Shown here in pieces: positions 50,901 to 60,518 of a stretch of 64,000 nt of DNA; position 1 is the stretch's first letter, and every line of letters starts with the position of its first letter. Source of the stretch: Adiantum capillus-veneris. Lineage: Eukaryota > Streptophyta > Polypodiopsida > Polypodiales > Pteridaceae. The notes under the pieces were generated by a model that was not told the origin of the DNA, did not search any database, and saw only the letters and a program-made list of their open reading frames with translations. Location of the stretch: positions 15,154,309 to 15,218,308 of the forward strand of contig CM043959.1 in assembly GCA_014529385.2 (NCBI GenBank). Reading direction: 5' to 3'. The translations under genes and the position numbers were made by a program.

Positions 50901-53900
50901 TCCATAGCAATACTTTCCCATGGTTTATCTGGAATAGACAGTGGTTGCAATAACCCTGGTGCCTTTTGCCTGTCAAACTTGACCTTCTGGCATATTATGC
51001 ATTCTCGCACAAAGGCATCCACATCTCTTCTCAATGTAGGCCAGTAGTAGAATGTCTCAACCGCTTTAACTGTAGCATCGATACCACGATGCCCTGCATA
51101 CGGTGGGACATGACTCTCTTCCATAACTTTGCGTCGCAATGGCTTTGTGACACACAATCTGCCATGCATCATCATAAAGCCATCCTTGAGAAGATAGTGT
51201 TCATGACGTTGCCCATCCATTAGCTGCTCGAAGACCCTTGCAAAATCTTCATCATTTGCATACTGTTCCCTAATATCATCAAGCTCATGATGATAAGGAA
51301 TTGAAACAGCTGAAATTTGTGGCTTCCTTGACAAGGCATCAGCCACAACATTCTTCTTGCCTTCCACATGCACAATCTGAAAATGGAACATGGACAAGAT
51401 ATTTGCCCATCGCATGTGCTTCTCAGATAACTTTGCCTGTGTCAAGAAGTACCGCAAGATCTGATGATCCGTTTGGACAACGAAATCTGCACCTAGCAAC
51501 GAAATCTGCACCTAGCAGGTAGTGTTTCCAACTTAAGAGAGCATGAATCACGGCCTGCAGTTCTTTTTCATAGACCTGCATAGTCTTTTCTGGCCCTTGC
51601 AAGATTCTACTCTCATAGGCTACTACCCTGCCATCTTGCATTAGCACTGCACCAATGCTACTACCGTAGGCATTACACTGGACCACAAATGACTTCCTAA
51701 GATCTGAGAGCACAATGACTGGATCTGAAGTCATCTTTTCCTTTAAGAGATTAAAAGCTGAAATCTCTTTTTGTGTCCATCTGAAGGTGGCTGCCTTCTT
51801 TTGAAGAGCATATAAAGGTGAAGCAATCTCAGCGAAATTTCGGATAAACCTTTTATAATAGGACCATAGTCCCAAGAAGCTTCGGACATCGTGCATCGTC
51901 TTCAAATCTGGCCATGACTTGATCGCTTCAACTTTAGCAGGATCCATTCTGACACCATCCTTTGAGACAATGTGTCCCAAAGTGAATCTCTTCCAGAAAA
52001 AAATCACTTTTCTTTGCATTGATGAGCAACCTATGGCTGCGTAGCTCTTTGAACACAATGGCCAAAGCCTATGCTCCTCTTCATTCTTTGAGTAGACTAT
52101 CATGTCGTCAAAGAATGTACCAACAAACTACTGGTGTGGACGGAAAATTCTGTCCATCATCCTATTGAACGTAGCAGGAGCATTTGTGAGACCAAAGGGC
52201 ATCACTAAGAATTCGTAAAGGCCAAACGTTGTTCTAAAAGCAGTCTTGTGCACATCCTCTGATCTAATGCGGATCTAATGGTACCCACTCTTTAGATCTA
52301 TCCTGCTAAACATAGCTGCTCCTTCTAATTTGTCCAGAATATCATCAATTCTAGGTATAGGGAACCTATTCTTGATGGTATTCTTGTTCAGTGCACGGTA
52401 GTCGATGCACATACGCCAGGAGCCATCCTTTTTCTGAACCAACAGCACTGGAGAACAGAATGGAGATGAACTGGGCTGAATCAGCCCCTTTTCTAACAGC
52501 TCCTGTACTTGGCTCATTATCTCTTTCTGCTGAGCCGCACTAACCTTGTACGGAGGCCTATTTGGTGGGCTACTGCCTGGCACCAAATCTATCGCATGGT
52601 CCTCGGGTCTCTTTGGCGGTAATTGAGACGGTAATGAATCGGAAAAACAGTCACTATACTGTTGTATAGTGACCTTTCTTTAATTAACACAGATAAATTT
52701 GATTCATCACAATCTGACACTTCATGTGCAAAAACCAAGTACGCAGAAAGATGCTTTTTCATTACAGAAGTAATAGTAGAAGTAGTGGGAATAGACTCCC
52801 CTTTAAGCTTTACATCCAGAATGTGAGTCTTTCCCCTGCTCTGTACAGTGATCTTTTTGTTGTAGGCATCCATGATTCCCTGTACACGAAACAACCAAGG
52901 AATGCCTAGCAACACATCACATCCATCCAGTGGCATGATGTAAAATTCTTCAGCATCTACATAGGACTGGATATGTAGGCGCAACTTTCCGATGATGGGT
53001 GTCACAGCCTTTGTATGGCCAGGACATGCAAACCTGCCTCTGCTGTATACCCCATCTCTTCAGGTCTGATTTCCAACTTTGAAGCTAATTCTGGGGAAAT
53101 GAAGTTGGCTTTGGCACTTGGATCAAAGAAGATAAGCATTGTTTGATCCCTGACCTTTCCCCGTGCTCTGCAAAGCTCACTTGCATCTGAATTTGGCTTG
53201 TCGCCCACCATATCTGGCACTAGACCAGCCATGGACCTTTTCCTTTCCTGTCCCCCTTGTCTTCAGAATCAGCTGGCCTTTTCTTTTGAGGACAATTCTG
53301 AGCAATGTAGCCAAGCTGCTCACAGATAAAGCATTTGTTCTCTGACCTCAGGACCTACCTTTGCTCTTCCGACTTGCGAGGAAAAGGTCTTTTCCATTTC
53401 TTTGCTGGTCCCTTTGCTGGTTCAGTCGTGGCTTTGCCTTTCCATGCTTTGGCTGGCTCCTGAGTCACTCTAGGAACCTCATTGAGAACGTACTTCTTCG
53501 CTGAATTTTTCTTGGCTGATCCTTCCTTGACGCCAGTATTGAATTCACAATCTTCTCCCTTGAGCAAACCATTGCCAGTGTTTGCTACCTCGATGAGCTG
53601 CGTCAAAGTAGTGACTTTGGTCTTCATGCAGTACTTTCTCAATCCTTTGGGTAAGCCACAACAGTATTTTTCAATCTGTTCTGTCAATGGCACAAACCTG
53701 TAGGAAGTTACTGGAAGTAGAGCTTTCCAAAACTTCCGATTGAAGTCATCCAGATTCTTGCAAGTAGCAGCATTAAGCTGGTACCATTTTGTCATGACAT
53801 CTGCGTCAAAGTCATCAGATAACCATGCTGATGCAAAAATCTGCTTGAAGTAAATCCATGTGGACGGAGCTTGCCCTTGAAGCAATAAAGTTGTCCACCA

Positions 53901-56900
53901 TTGTCCCGCATTCCCTGTCAAGAAGGTGGCTGCCTTGCGGACCTTTGAAGCCTCTGTAAAGTTTCCTCCTGCATAGGCCTTGTCAAACTGTTGGAGAATG
54001 AGAGAGCCTTCTTCCTGTCATCAAACCCTGTAAAGGTGGTGAACGTCACACCTTTGCCACCTTCTTTGTACGGAGTTGGCTTCTCCAGCGGCGTTAAGTT
54101 GTCATATGGAAGTGACTGAAACATGGGAACAATGTTAGGGTTCATCTATGTTCCTTGGCCGCTATGGGAGAGTCTCCCCATTTGCTGATGTAGCCCTCTG
54201 TTACAGGGGCAGTTTGTAGCCCATTGGGCAGGTTTGTTAACTAATGAAGGATCTTTTCCTCGGGGAAAAAAAAACTGAAGGAAAAGAATGTCATCACATA
54301 GTGGTCCGCTCCTCAATGAAACATCTGGAGACCTCCATGCACCAACCGCAAAGAACTGAGGTGGCAAGAACTCAGAGAGTGGGACTTCTGTTGGAGATGC
54401 AAAGCCTGCTGAATAGTCAAAGTCCTTGACAAACTGCCAAGACTCACTCTCTTGCTCCCCTTGAACAAAGCCTATTGTGAGAAGTACATGTGACTGCATC
54501 TCCAAGAGATCCAAACCAACTGGACTCCTGGGGCAACTCAGGCTGCTCCAAAACTGCCCTCAGTTGTTGATCCTCCTCTATCCCTCTGTCCAACTGCTTA
54601 GAAACCTCCTCTCAATCCTAGTCTGGTAGTCTCTCCTCTGGAGCTCTGTCTGTGGGTTGGTCTGCCTCCGCCAACCTCTGTCTCACTGACTGTAAACAAG
54701 GATAGCCTGTCTACCTGCCTGTCTCTGTCTCTGTGTTTGTTCTACATTATGATGTTGCTCAGCATTCTGCTGCTGCTGACTCTGTGTGTGGTTCTGCAGT
54801 CGAACAGAACTCTGTTGTGATTGTGAGGGTTGTCTCCTCCTCCGACCACTTTGTCTCTGCTATCGCCCTCTAGGACAAACCCTCACCAAATGCCCCATCT
54901 CATGACATCTAAGGCACTGATTCGGTCTGCCCGTAGGATCAAAGAAGCATGTTAGCTTTAAGGACGATCCCACTTCTTCTTCTACTTCAAAGAGTTCCGA
55001 TAGTTCTTCCTGTCGTTCCAGCAAGGATGAAAAGAGATGGGGAAAAAAAAAAGAAAATCAAAGAAAAATTCTAGAAAGCAAAAAAAGCAATCTAGCAATT
55101 CACAGAAGGAAACCTTCTTTCACCTTCTATGACAGTTCAGACAGTGATGCCCCCTCGTAATGGACGTGCAAGGTGTTGGGAAGACCGTAGCAAGGGTTGT
55201 ACATGATTATGCTGGCTTGATACTAACTACACAAACAAAAGAATTCAGGTCCATACGAAAAGACCAGAACATGGAAGAAAGAAATGCGACTTGAAGGAGT
55301 ATGGCACGAAGAAGATTGAAAGAATGCTAGCCTCCATGAATACATTTCCCACTGCTGAGATTGACCTCAACGGAGTAGCAGCAACAGTACCCTGACAAAA
55401 TTACCGAATTAAACCAAGAGGAACGGCCAGTAAGTCTGGATGGGAGAAGCAAGGAACTAGACCTTTGGGAGGGGCACTTCAGATGGTGCCACAACTTCAG
55501 ACAGCGGAGCACCAGGTATGGCCAGACCAGATGGTGCTGAAACGGAGTTCAAGAATCAAAATGCACACACTTGAAGACGTTGATCAGTCGATAGCTGAAG
55601 GAGATCAGATCCCAGCCAGTTCACTCACTCCTTACAATAAATATGTAGCTGGGATACGAATAGAGGAGGAGACAGAATCCTTGACCAGAAGGAAAGGAGG
55701 GGGAACGCCCAACTGGTTATTACCAGATGACCAAGGGGTGGAAGAGTGGAACCTAGACACCAATGACCAAAAGATGGCAGACGCCTGAGACTTTCACGCC
55801 GTCCCTTCACTTACAGCACAAGTTTCAATTATATAAGAAGCGCCTAGAAGTACATGTATGGGCACGTTAATTGAACCGCTATCTGACATTATACATGTGA
55901 CTTGCCTTGCATGTACAAGTGCTTGATACAACAAGATTAAAGGCCCACAAAAAGAAAGGCCAAAAAAGGGGAAACGGAGTGTGCAAAACTATGCCAGACA
56001 CCATGAAACCAAATTACTGGAAACTTTGCTTTGCCTGTTGGTTGTCTCTATCAAAACCCTTCTAGGTATAGACTGCAGGCTGAAATCCAAGCTCACGTAA
56101 GCAGATCATTATGAACAAAAATAACTATCTATAAAATGTACGAAAAGTTTTATTATACATAGAGGAAAAGGGGGGAGAGGGGTACATAAGCAATTAGGGC
56201 TAAAAAACAAGGATGGAAGCACCTGCAACAAATAAGCACAAAAAACTTTCAAGCAGATGGCCATTGCAAAGCTGATATTCATGATGGAAATCTCACTTCA
56301 ATCTGACAATAAAGAACTCTTAACATTGAAAATATAACAATATTTGCTGACAAACTGTTCAACGTTGAGTGCCAAAACACAGCAAGTTTTTATCGTGCAT
56401 GTTTTGAAACACACAAACCAATTTCTGGCCAAAACATCTCCAGGACACAAGTACAAATTCAGACACTTGTACACTACAATTAAACACATAAATACGCACG
56501 CACGCACACACCCTTTTATTAAGCCTGAAAGTTTCTGAAACTACGAAAGGATAAGAGGGGCGGAAACACTTGCACAAAGCACAAAATCAAGATACACAAA
56601 ACCAATGATCAAAAAAAAAAAAAAAACCAACAGCTACTTGAAATTTTACTTGGACAATACAGATTGGCAAAACAAAATGACGCAAGACTAGTTTCCTGAT
56701 CATTTCACTCCAACACTTCAACAAGTTCTGGAGCCATAAATTTGACTTCGATTATGCACACTTACTGCAACAGAAACCTTATGGACTGCCTTGACACGAG
56801 AGCCAATGGCCGCTGCAGCTGGCAAAGGCCCTAAGAAAGGCATAGCCTTTGAAGGCAAGGAAGGATGCCTTCGAACAACAATTCTCTGTCCTTGCACGTG

Positions 56901-57179
56901 AGGAAGAGGGCCAGAAATTCTCTCACGCAGATCATTCCCCAAATCTGTTGAGCTACTTGAGATCTGTTTGCTTTTAGAGGGACACTTTTGGTCTAATTTG
57001 TATCTAAGATCCTGTCTGAGATTTTCCATCTCTGCAAAAGGTGGAAAGTCAGCTCGACTTCAAACAACACATCACAACAAGTACCACAAAGCAGCTTACT
57101 ATGAAAATTTTCTGCTATCATAAAGTTCTCCTCTTCCTCATCGTAGACTTCTTGCTTCCAACCAGTTTCTAGCTGTTGC
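38974..57179 (-). CDS. SAM-domain protein gene, spliced, 5' end outside window
   Basis: Five exons in minus-strand order: 57179-57100, 57031-56766, 39421-39344, 39255-39193 and 39018-38974 (TAA at 38974-38976). All proposed introns begin GT and end AG, three donors are GTAAGT or GTAAGC, and the reading phase is continuous across every junction. The first two exons give an acidic stretch (DEEEEN) and two DLR-type motifs ([18 protein letters not shown]), typical of the N-terminal part of plant SAM proteins. The last three encode a complete C-terminal sterile alpha motif ([18 protein letters not shown], then [17 protein letters not shown], then PRKKILIAL). SAM domains mediate protein-protein or RNA contacts; the specific role is unknown. 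The start codon lies upstream, probably beyond 64000. Additional small exons inside the 17.3-kb intron are possible. No lesions were seen, so this looks like a functional host gene. Confidence 0.82.
39430..40609. other. Unassigned sequence within the intron, TATA-containing
   Basis: Includes CCTATAAAAGAG near 39970 in a GC-richer context. It ends on the right at a minus-strand primer-binding-site-like sequence. It may be the leader of a minus-strand LTR element, or part of an LTR, but I found no partner copy. Confidence 0.35.
40610..40621 (-). promoter_or_regulatory. Primer-binding-site-like sequence, minus strand
   Basis: GCTCTGATACCA is the exact reverse complement of TGGTATCAGAGC. It is followed at 40623 by TGTAATG, consistent with the inner edge of a minus-oriented 5' LTR running to the right. 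The LTR's other end was not found. Confidence 0.55.
40687..40730. repeat. Compound (GA)n(AAG)n microsatellite
   Basis: A GA dinucleotide tract passes into AAG trinucleotide repeats. Confidence 0.95.
40965..41190. repeat. Degenerate short tandem repeats
   Basis: Variants of GGGCTGAATCTGAAAACG followed by GCTGATCT recur at least four times (near 40967, 41017, 41053 and 41149). Unit length and spacing vary. Confidence 0.7.
41290..42130 (+). pseudogene. LINE ORF1 fragment (CCHC-type), copy 1
   Basis: The frame 41242-41994 aligns with the ORF1 C-terminal part of the LINE at 57.5 kb: [20 protein letters not shown], then a CCHC knuckle near 41548-41590 reading [14 protein letters not shown] (second Cys changed to Tyr), then a Gln/Pro/Gly-rich tail and [13 protein letters not shown]. 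The 5' part with the RNA-binding domain is missing. The tail runs into a 55-base C homopolymer. ORF1 proteins of L1-clade plant LINEs bind the element RNA. The gypsy LTR at 42152 begins just after it. Confidence 0.8.
41925..41979. repeat. C55 homopolymer
   Basis: 55 consecutive C residues within the proline-coding tail of the LINE ORF1 fragment. Length accuracy in the assembly may be limited. Confidence 0.9.
42152..43872 (-). repeat. Gypsy LTR alpha with adjoining polypurine tract
   Basis: The LTR runs from TGTACTT (42152) to GGTGACA (43855) and is followed by TACCCCCCTCTTGAAA, the reverse complement of a polypurine tract. It is therefore the 3' LTR of a minus-oriented element. It shares the CACCCCTTTCGGTATTTC motif and a long internal segment with LTRs beta and gamma. 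About 380 bp near 42700-43080 is absent from the other two. Only about 110 bp of its element's interior survives before LTR beta. Confidence 0.8.
43985..45376 (-). repeat. Gypsy LTR beta with polypurine tract (3' LTR of chromovirus 1)
   Basis: Starts TGTAACGTG at 43985 and ends near 45359, followed by TACCCCCCTCTTGAAA. It lies just 3' of the chromodomain coding end of chromovirus 1. It is related to alpha and gamma but has a different right-hand end, so it represents another subfamily. Confidence 0.75.
45532..48953 (-). pseudogene. Chromovirus 1 gag-pol with protease deleted
   Basis: A 684-codon open frame (48953-46899) holds Gag, a CCHC knuckle [14 protein letters not shown] near 48490, reverse transcriptase with FFDD (GATGAC at 47862-47867, minus) and RNase H. 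The protease present in chromovirus 2 is missing: the frame passes without interruption from SELCR to PPYRVSA near 48311-48320. After a stop at 46899-46901 the same frame continues as integrase (CIVCQ zinc region, [22 protein letters not shown]) to 45867. A frameshift near 45870 precedes the chromodomain ([20 protein letters not shown]). Few lesions otherwise, so it was recently active or recently copied. Chromodomains steer integration toward marked chromatin. Confidence 0.9.
45532..48960 (-). mobile_element. Ty3/gypsy chromovirus 1, minus strand
   Basis: The body has gag, RT, RNase H, integrase and a C-terminal chromodomain in gypsy order, with LTR beta on its 3' side. The 5' end of gag is missing: homology to chromovirus 2 begins at about 48960, where it abuts a fragment of LTR gamma. 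Confidence 0.92.
48961..50207 (-). repeat. Gypsy LTR gamma, truncated
   Basis: Closely resembles LTR alpha over its right two thirds, including the final AGTCACACGCTGGTGACA. Its left end is missing and joins directly to gag of chromovirus 1. On the right it joins the integrase end of chromovirus 2 without polypurine tract or chromodomain. Both junctions look like deletion or recombination joints. Confidence 0.75.
50208..54145 (-). mobile_element. Ty3/gypsy chromovirus 2, minus strand, broken
   Basis: Same family as chromovirus 1. It retains gag from its probable start (MNPNIVPMF at 54145) and a protease, but lacks the chromodomain and a clear 5' LTR. LTR gamma adjoins the 3' side. Confidence 0.88.
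50208..54145 (-). pseudogene. Chromovirus 2 gag-pol, multiply interrupted
   Basis: In minus order: Gag (54145-53355, with frameshifts), a knuckle region near 53290-53340 and a protease region (53232-53002 and 53005-52589). In the protease the active-site loop reads [12 protein letters not shown], an unusual D-P-S-A in place of D-[ST]-G-A. Then come reverse transcriptase (52586-51900), RNase H and integrase (51511-50208). Stops at 52275-52277 and 52128-52130 fall where chromovirus 1 has CAG. The second sits just before the FFDD catalytic site. A 19-bp tandem duplication at 51480-51517 shifts the frame in RNase H. The integrase core with DRDPRM and DGQSEE is intact. Confidence 0.88.
51480..51517. 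repeat. 19-bp tandem duplication
   Basis: ACGAAATCTGCACCTAGCA occurs twice head to tail. Chromovirus 1 has the single version, so the duplication arose in this copy. Confidence 0.95.
54146..55060 (-). pseudogene. CCHC and Gln-rich ORF1-like remnant, minus strand
   Basis: On the minus strand a knuckle [14 protein letters not shown] is encoded at about 54875-54916, preceded by RPNQ and followed by PRGR and a Gln-rich stretch. This wording matches the LINE ORF1 copies at 41.5 and 58.5 kb more than the gypsy Gag knuckles. A further open stretch (54514-54146) follows in the same direction. There are several stops. A Gag of another element is the alternative. Confidence 0.5.
55061..56765. other. 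Unassigned intron sequence
   Basis: Contains a plus frame 55465-55788 (107 codons) without recognisable motifs. I found no LTR, PBS or exon with clear splice sites here, though a short exon could be missed. Confidence 0.45.
56766..57179 (-). CDS. Two internal exons of the SAM-domain gene
   Basis: Exon 57100-57179 (acceptor TTCATGTCCAG, donor GTAAGC) and exon 56766-57031 (acceptor CCTTTTGCAG, donor GTAAGT) are separated by a 68-bp intron. The first exon ends with one base of a codon and the second supplies the other two. The joined frame contains the two DLR-type motifs and a Pro/Ala-rich segment and has no stop. The second exon ends in phase 0, matching the first SAM exon. Confidence 0.8.
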
Positions 57180-57914
57180 CTGGACATGAAGGAAAACAAG
57201 AATAAGGATAGCTACAAGCCTAAAATATTACTGTCCAAAAAGTCCAAATAAAACATGATTAAAAGCAGGAAATGCATGTTGAACACAGCACCACAAGTCC
57301 TCTACCCCAGTTCAGCACAATCTGGTTTACAATAAAGTTCATCTATCAATCTGCAACTTTATCAGACCAATAACTATCCTCCAATTGAGCATTACAATTC
57401 ACAAGACAATGAACAACTATAACTGACTATGAGAATCTGTTTTGCACTGCAACTTTTTCACCTAGCTTTGTATAATCGCCCCCATTTAATGTCGCATACG
57501 CACTCGCTGCTGCTGCCTGCTCCCCCCCCGCCATCGCTGCCCTCGTGTAGCCTCTTCCAGCCCCACCTCCTGCGCGCAGCCATTCAGCCCGCCCCAGCGT
57601 GCTGTGCCCTGAGCGTAACCCCCCGCCAGCCCTCAGCGTGGTGCCCCCCGCCCAGCACCTGCACGCTGCTCTCCCACCCGGAACCTGCCCGCTCTCTGCT
57701 CACTGCCGCCCCTTGCCCCCCGTTTCGCCTCATTGCCCGCCCGCCCCGCCTCCGTTGTGGTGGGCTGTTTACAGCCTATCGGTGACAGTCTCGACACACT
57801 CACCAAGCCTCACTCTGCTTCGCCTCGACAGTGACGTTTCTTTGACATTACCCGTCGGAGCTTCTCAGAGGGTTGTCTTCACTCGGCCCCTTTCCATCAC
57901 AACAGCAGACACAG

Positions 57915-58870
57915 ATGGAGGCTCATGCTCCACCCTAGAGGGACTCTCAAGAAGCCCCCTTGCCCGACCCTGCAGAGCCCACCATCCGACTTGCTCTTTC
58001 GCCGACAGAGCAAGCAAGCCTCGCAGCAGAGGTGGAGCGCCTCCAGGCGACCTCCGTCATCTGCAAGATCATCGGCACCCGCCCTAGCAGAGGAGAGGTG
58101 CGTGATCTCCTCCACGCCCGCCTTTTAGCAGAGGTGGGCAAGATCCCCAACGTCCAGCTTCTCAGGCATGGCTATTACCATATAAAGTTTGAGACACCCG
58201 AGATGGCGTCCAAGGTCATTGCGATGAGCACCCTAGCCATCCGAGCAGTTCGAGCTCATTTTCGACAGTGGCGCCATGGTTTCGACCCAGCTACCAACGT
58301 TCTTGTCGAGGAGGCAGACCTTCCTATCTCAGTCTGCTTCCCCGGCCTGAGGAGGGAGTACCTTCCGCTTCTATCCATGATAGGCTCAAAGACTGGAACT
58401 GTTCTAGAGACACCATTCTACTACCTCGGGTGAGTGGTGATTGGCTCCGCCAGAGCGTGGAGTATTCGAGCCTCCCGTATCAATGTTTCATTTGTCGTCT
58501 GAGGGGCCATCTTGCGAAGGCTTGTCCACCGAGGAGGCCTCGACCTTCACCTTAGGCTCAGCCCCAGCCTCCTAGGACTGGTCAACAACAGCAGACGGAG
58601 TCAGAGGGTACTCAGGCAGAGTCACCCTCCAAGTCTGGGGCTTACGCAGAGGAGGGCTGGCAGCATGTTCGTGGTCGACGTCGACAGGGGCCACCACGTC
58701 AGCTTGGCCCTCCGGGTGGTCGCCAGGTCCAGGTCAACAGCAATGGGGTCCCTCAGGGAACCGTTTCGACCCTCTCAGCAGGACGAGATTCCAGCTCTAC
58801 CCTCCACCTCAGCCTCACCTTCGACAGACCCTCCTCCCCCCGAGTTCTCCTCCGCCCCTGCCTCCTTCCC
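57915..58870 (+). pseudogene. LINE ORF1 (DUF4283-like domain plus CCHC)
   Basis: The likely ATG at 57915 is followed by an in-frame TAG at 57936-57938. The frame then stays open to 58433 and reads as a DUF4283-like RNA-binding domain (SVICKIIGTRPSRGEVRDLL, GYYHIKFETPEMASKV). A frameshift leads to GDWLRQSVEYSSLPYQ and the intact CCHC knuckle CFICRLRGHLAKAC near 58487-58528. A Gln/Ser-rich tail with another frame change and WQHVRGRRRQG follows. It resembles copy 1 at 41.3 kb but keeps all four metal ligands. Confidence 0.85.
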
Positions 58871-59411
58871 TGTAACAAACTTGGACACCCCAAGTCAAGA
58901 TTCTGCCACGACACAGCAGAGGTTCGCTTCAAAACAGGTCACAAGAGACGACACGTCCCGGCGTAGTTCCGTGCCAAGAGGTATTGACCCCAAAGATTGG
59001 CGCCCCTTTCGGTATTTATTTTTATATTAATTTGTATGCAAAGTACAAAGAGCCCGAGGGTGCTCACTCTCAATCTCTGCGTCCAAATTCTCTGAGAAGT
59101 GCGCCCCTAAGGCCAGTTATAAAGGTTACATGGGATGCCAAAAGCAGAGCCCCAAAAGCTTTTAAAATAAAGAGCTAACTGTCCCAAAAGCTGCCAGCGC
59201 TAAATCAGCCAGAAAAAAGCAGCAGCAGAGATTGCGGAATTCCATACAGAGCCACGTCAGATGTCAGCCCAAAAGATGGAATTTCTGTACAGCCTGCCAC
59301 GTCAGCTGCCATACTGTCCTGCCACATCAGCAGTCAGCGCACAGCCCAGACGTCCGTATTGTCAGTCGTGTGTGTGTCCGGGAGGCTCTGTCACGTCACC
59401 AGTTTGTGACA
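58871..59411 (-). mobile_element. Solo gypsy LTR inside the LINE
   Basis: 541 bp, TGTAACAAAC...TTTGTGACA, homologous to the LTRs of the element at 59768 and in the same orientation. Flanks are TTCCC and TCCCC, a near-match TSD. LINE-type sequence appears to continue on both sides. Confidence 0.85.
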
Positions 59412-59767
59412 TCCCCCCTCCCCGCCTCGCCACTCTTCTTATGCCGCATCCCGCCCCCCCACTCCTCCATCTCCACAATTCCCCCCATTCCTACCCCACA
59501 ACCGACCCATGGGATAGGACCTTCCTCGGCTGCTAGGAGATCTCTTGGCAGCGCTTTGCCACGAGTCGCTTGGCAAGAGAGGGACAGCTCTTCTTGCGTG
59601 CCCCCCTTCTGGTGCAGACCTCTCCCTTTGCAACAGTTCCTCGGGGACTGACAAGTTTCGACATTCGTCTCGCAGGTGGGATTTCTTTGCCTACGACTTC
59701 ACGCGGTTTCTCAGCGACCCTTCACCAGACTTTGAGGCAGCTTGTTTCAGAGTTCATGTATTGTTCC

Positions 59768-60334
59768 TGTAACAGACTTGGACACTCCAAGTCAAAAATC
59801 AATCGCGACAGCACCAAATAACCACTTCAAAACAATTCACAGATCACAATCGATTTGCACTGGCCCGGCGGAGTTCCGTGCCTAGAGATATTGGCCCCAA
59901 AGACTAGCGCCCCTTTCGGTATTTCTTTTTGTATTAATCAATCATCAAAGTACAAGAGAGCGGTTAGGGTTTCACTCTCAGACTCTGCGTCCAGATGCTC
60001 TGAGAAGTGAGGTCCTCACCACTAATTTAAAGATTACAAGGGATGCCCAAAAGCAGAGCCCCAAAAGCTTCAAATCAAAAGCAATTGCTCTCTCTCTCTC
60101 TCACAGAGAGTCAAAACTTGAAAGCAAAAGCATTCTCTCTCTCTTTCTCATATTGTAGAGAAAAAGCAAAATTTGTGTCGCTCATCATTTTTCCAAACAA
60201 AAAAAAATAATAATAATAAAGCTTCCGCGATTTCTGGAATTTAGGGTTTCTGGCAGAAATTAGGGTTTGCAAGAATTTTAGGGTTTCGGCTGTCCACCAC
60301 ATCATCACTTTGTGACATACCCCCCTCTTGAAAG
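59768..60334 (-). repeat. Left LTR (3' LTR by orientation) and polypurine tract
   Basis: TGTAACAG to TTTGTGACA at 60317, then TACCCCCCTCTTGAAAG (60318-60334), the reverse complement of a polypurine tract. The same arrangement is seen at LTRs alpha and beta. Confidence 0.88.
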
Positions 60335-60518
60335 CATTGTAATCAACCACGATTACGCCTACAAAACCGACAAAAGCCATAAACCGTCTTAGCAAACACT
60401 GACTGTTAGTACCTACGTACTAGGAACACACATCTAGCACATGTACAAAATCGACAGTCACATCACACGACATCACAGGACATCACCAGACATCACAGGA
60501 CATTCAACATTCATTCGG

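Larger units (their letters stand above)
39422..56765 (-). other. 17.3-kb intron filled with retroelements
   Basis: Bounded by donor GTAAGT (56765-56760, minus) and acceptor TTTTTGCAG. It contains a LINE ORF1 fragment, three gypsy LTRs, two chromovirus bodies and unassigned sequence. Phase 0 on both sides agrees with direct splicing. An undetected exon inside would have to preserve phase 0. Confidence 0.7.

Noticed and set aside
56130-56260. A possible extra exon of the SAM gene (TTGTTGCAG acceptor near 56225, minus)
   Set aside because: The downstream frame has low-complexity Pro/Leu/Phe content and no good donor, and splicing it in lacks family support.
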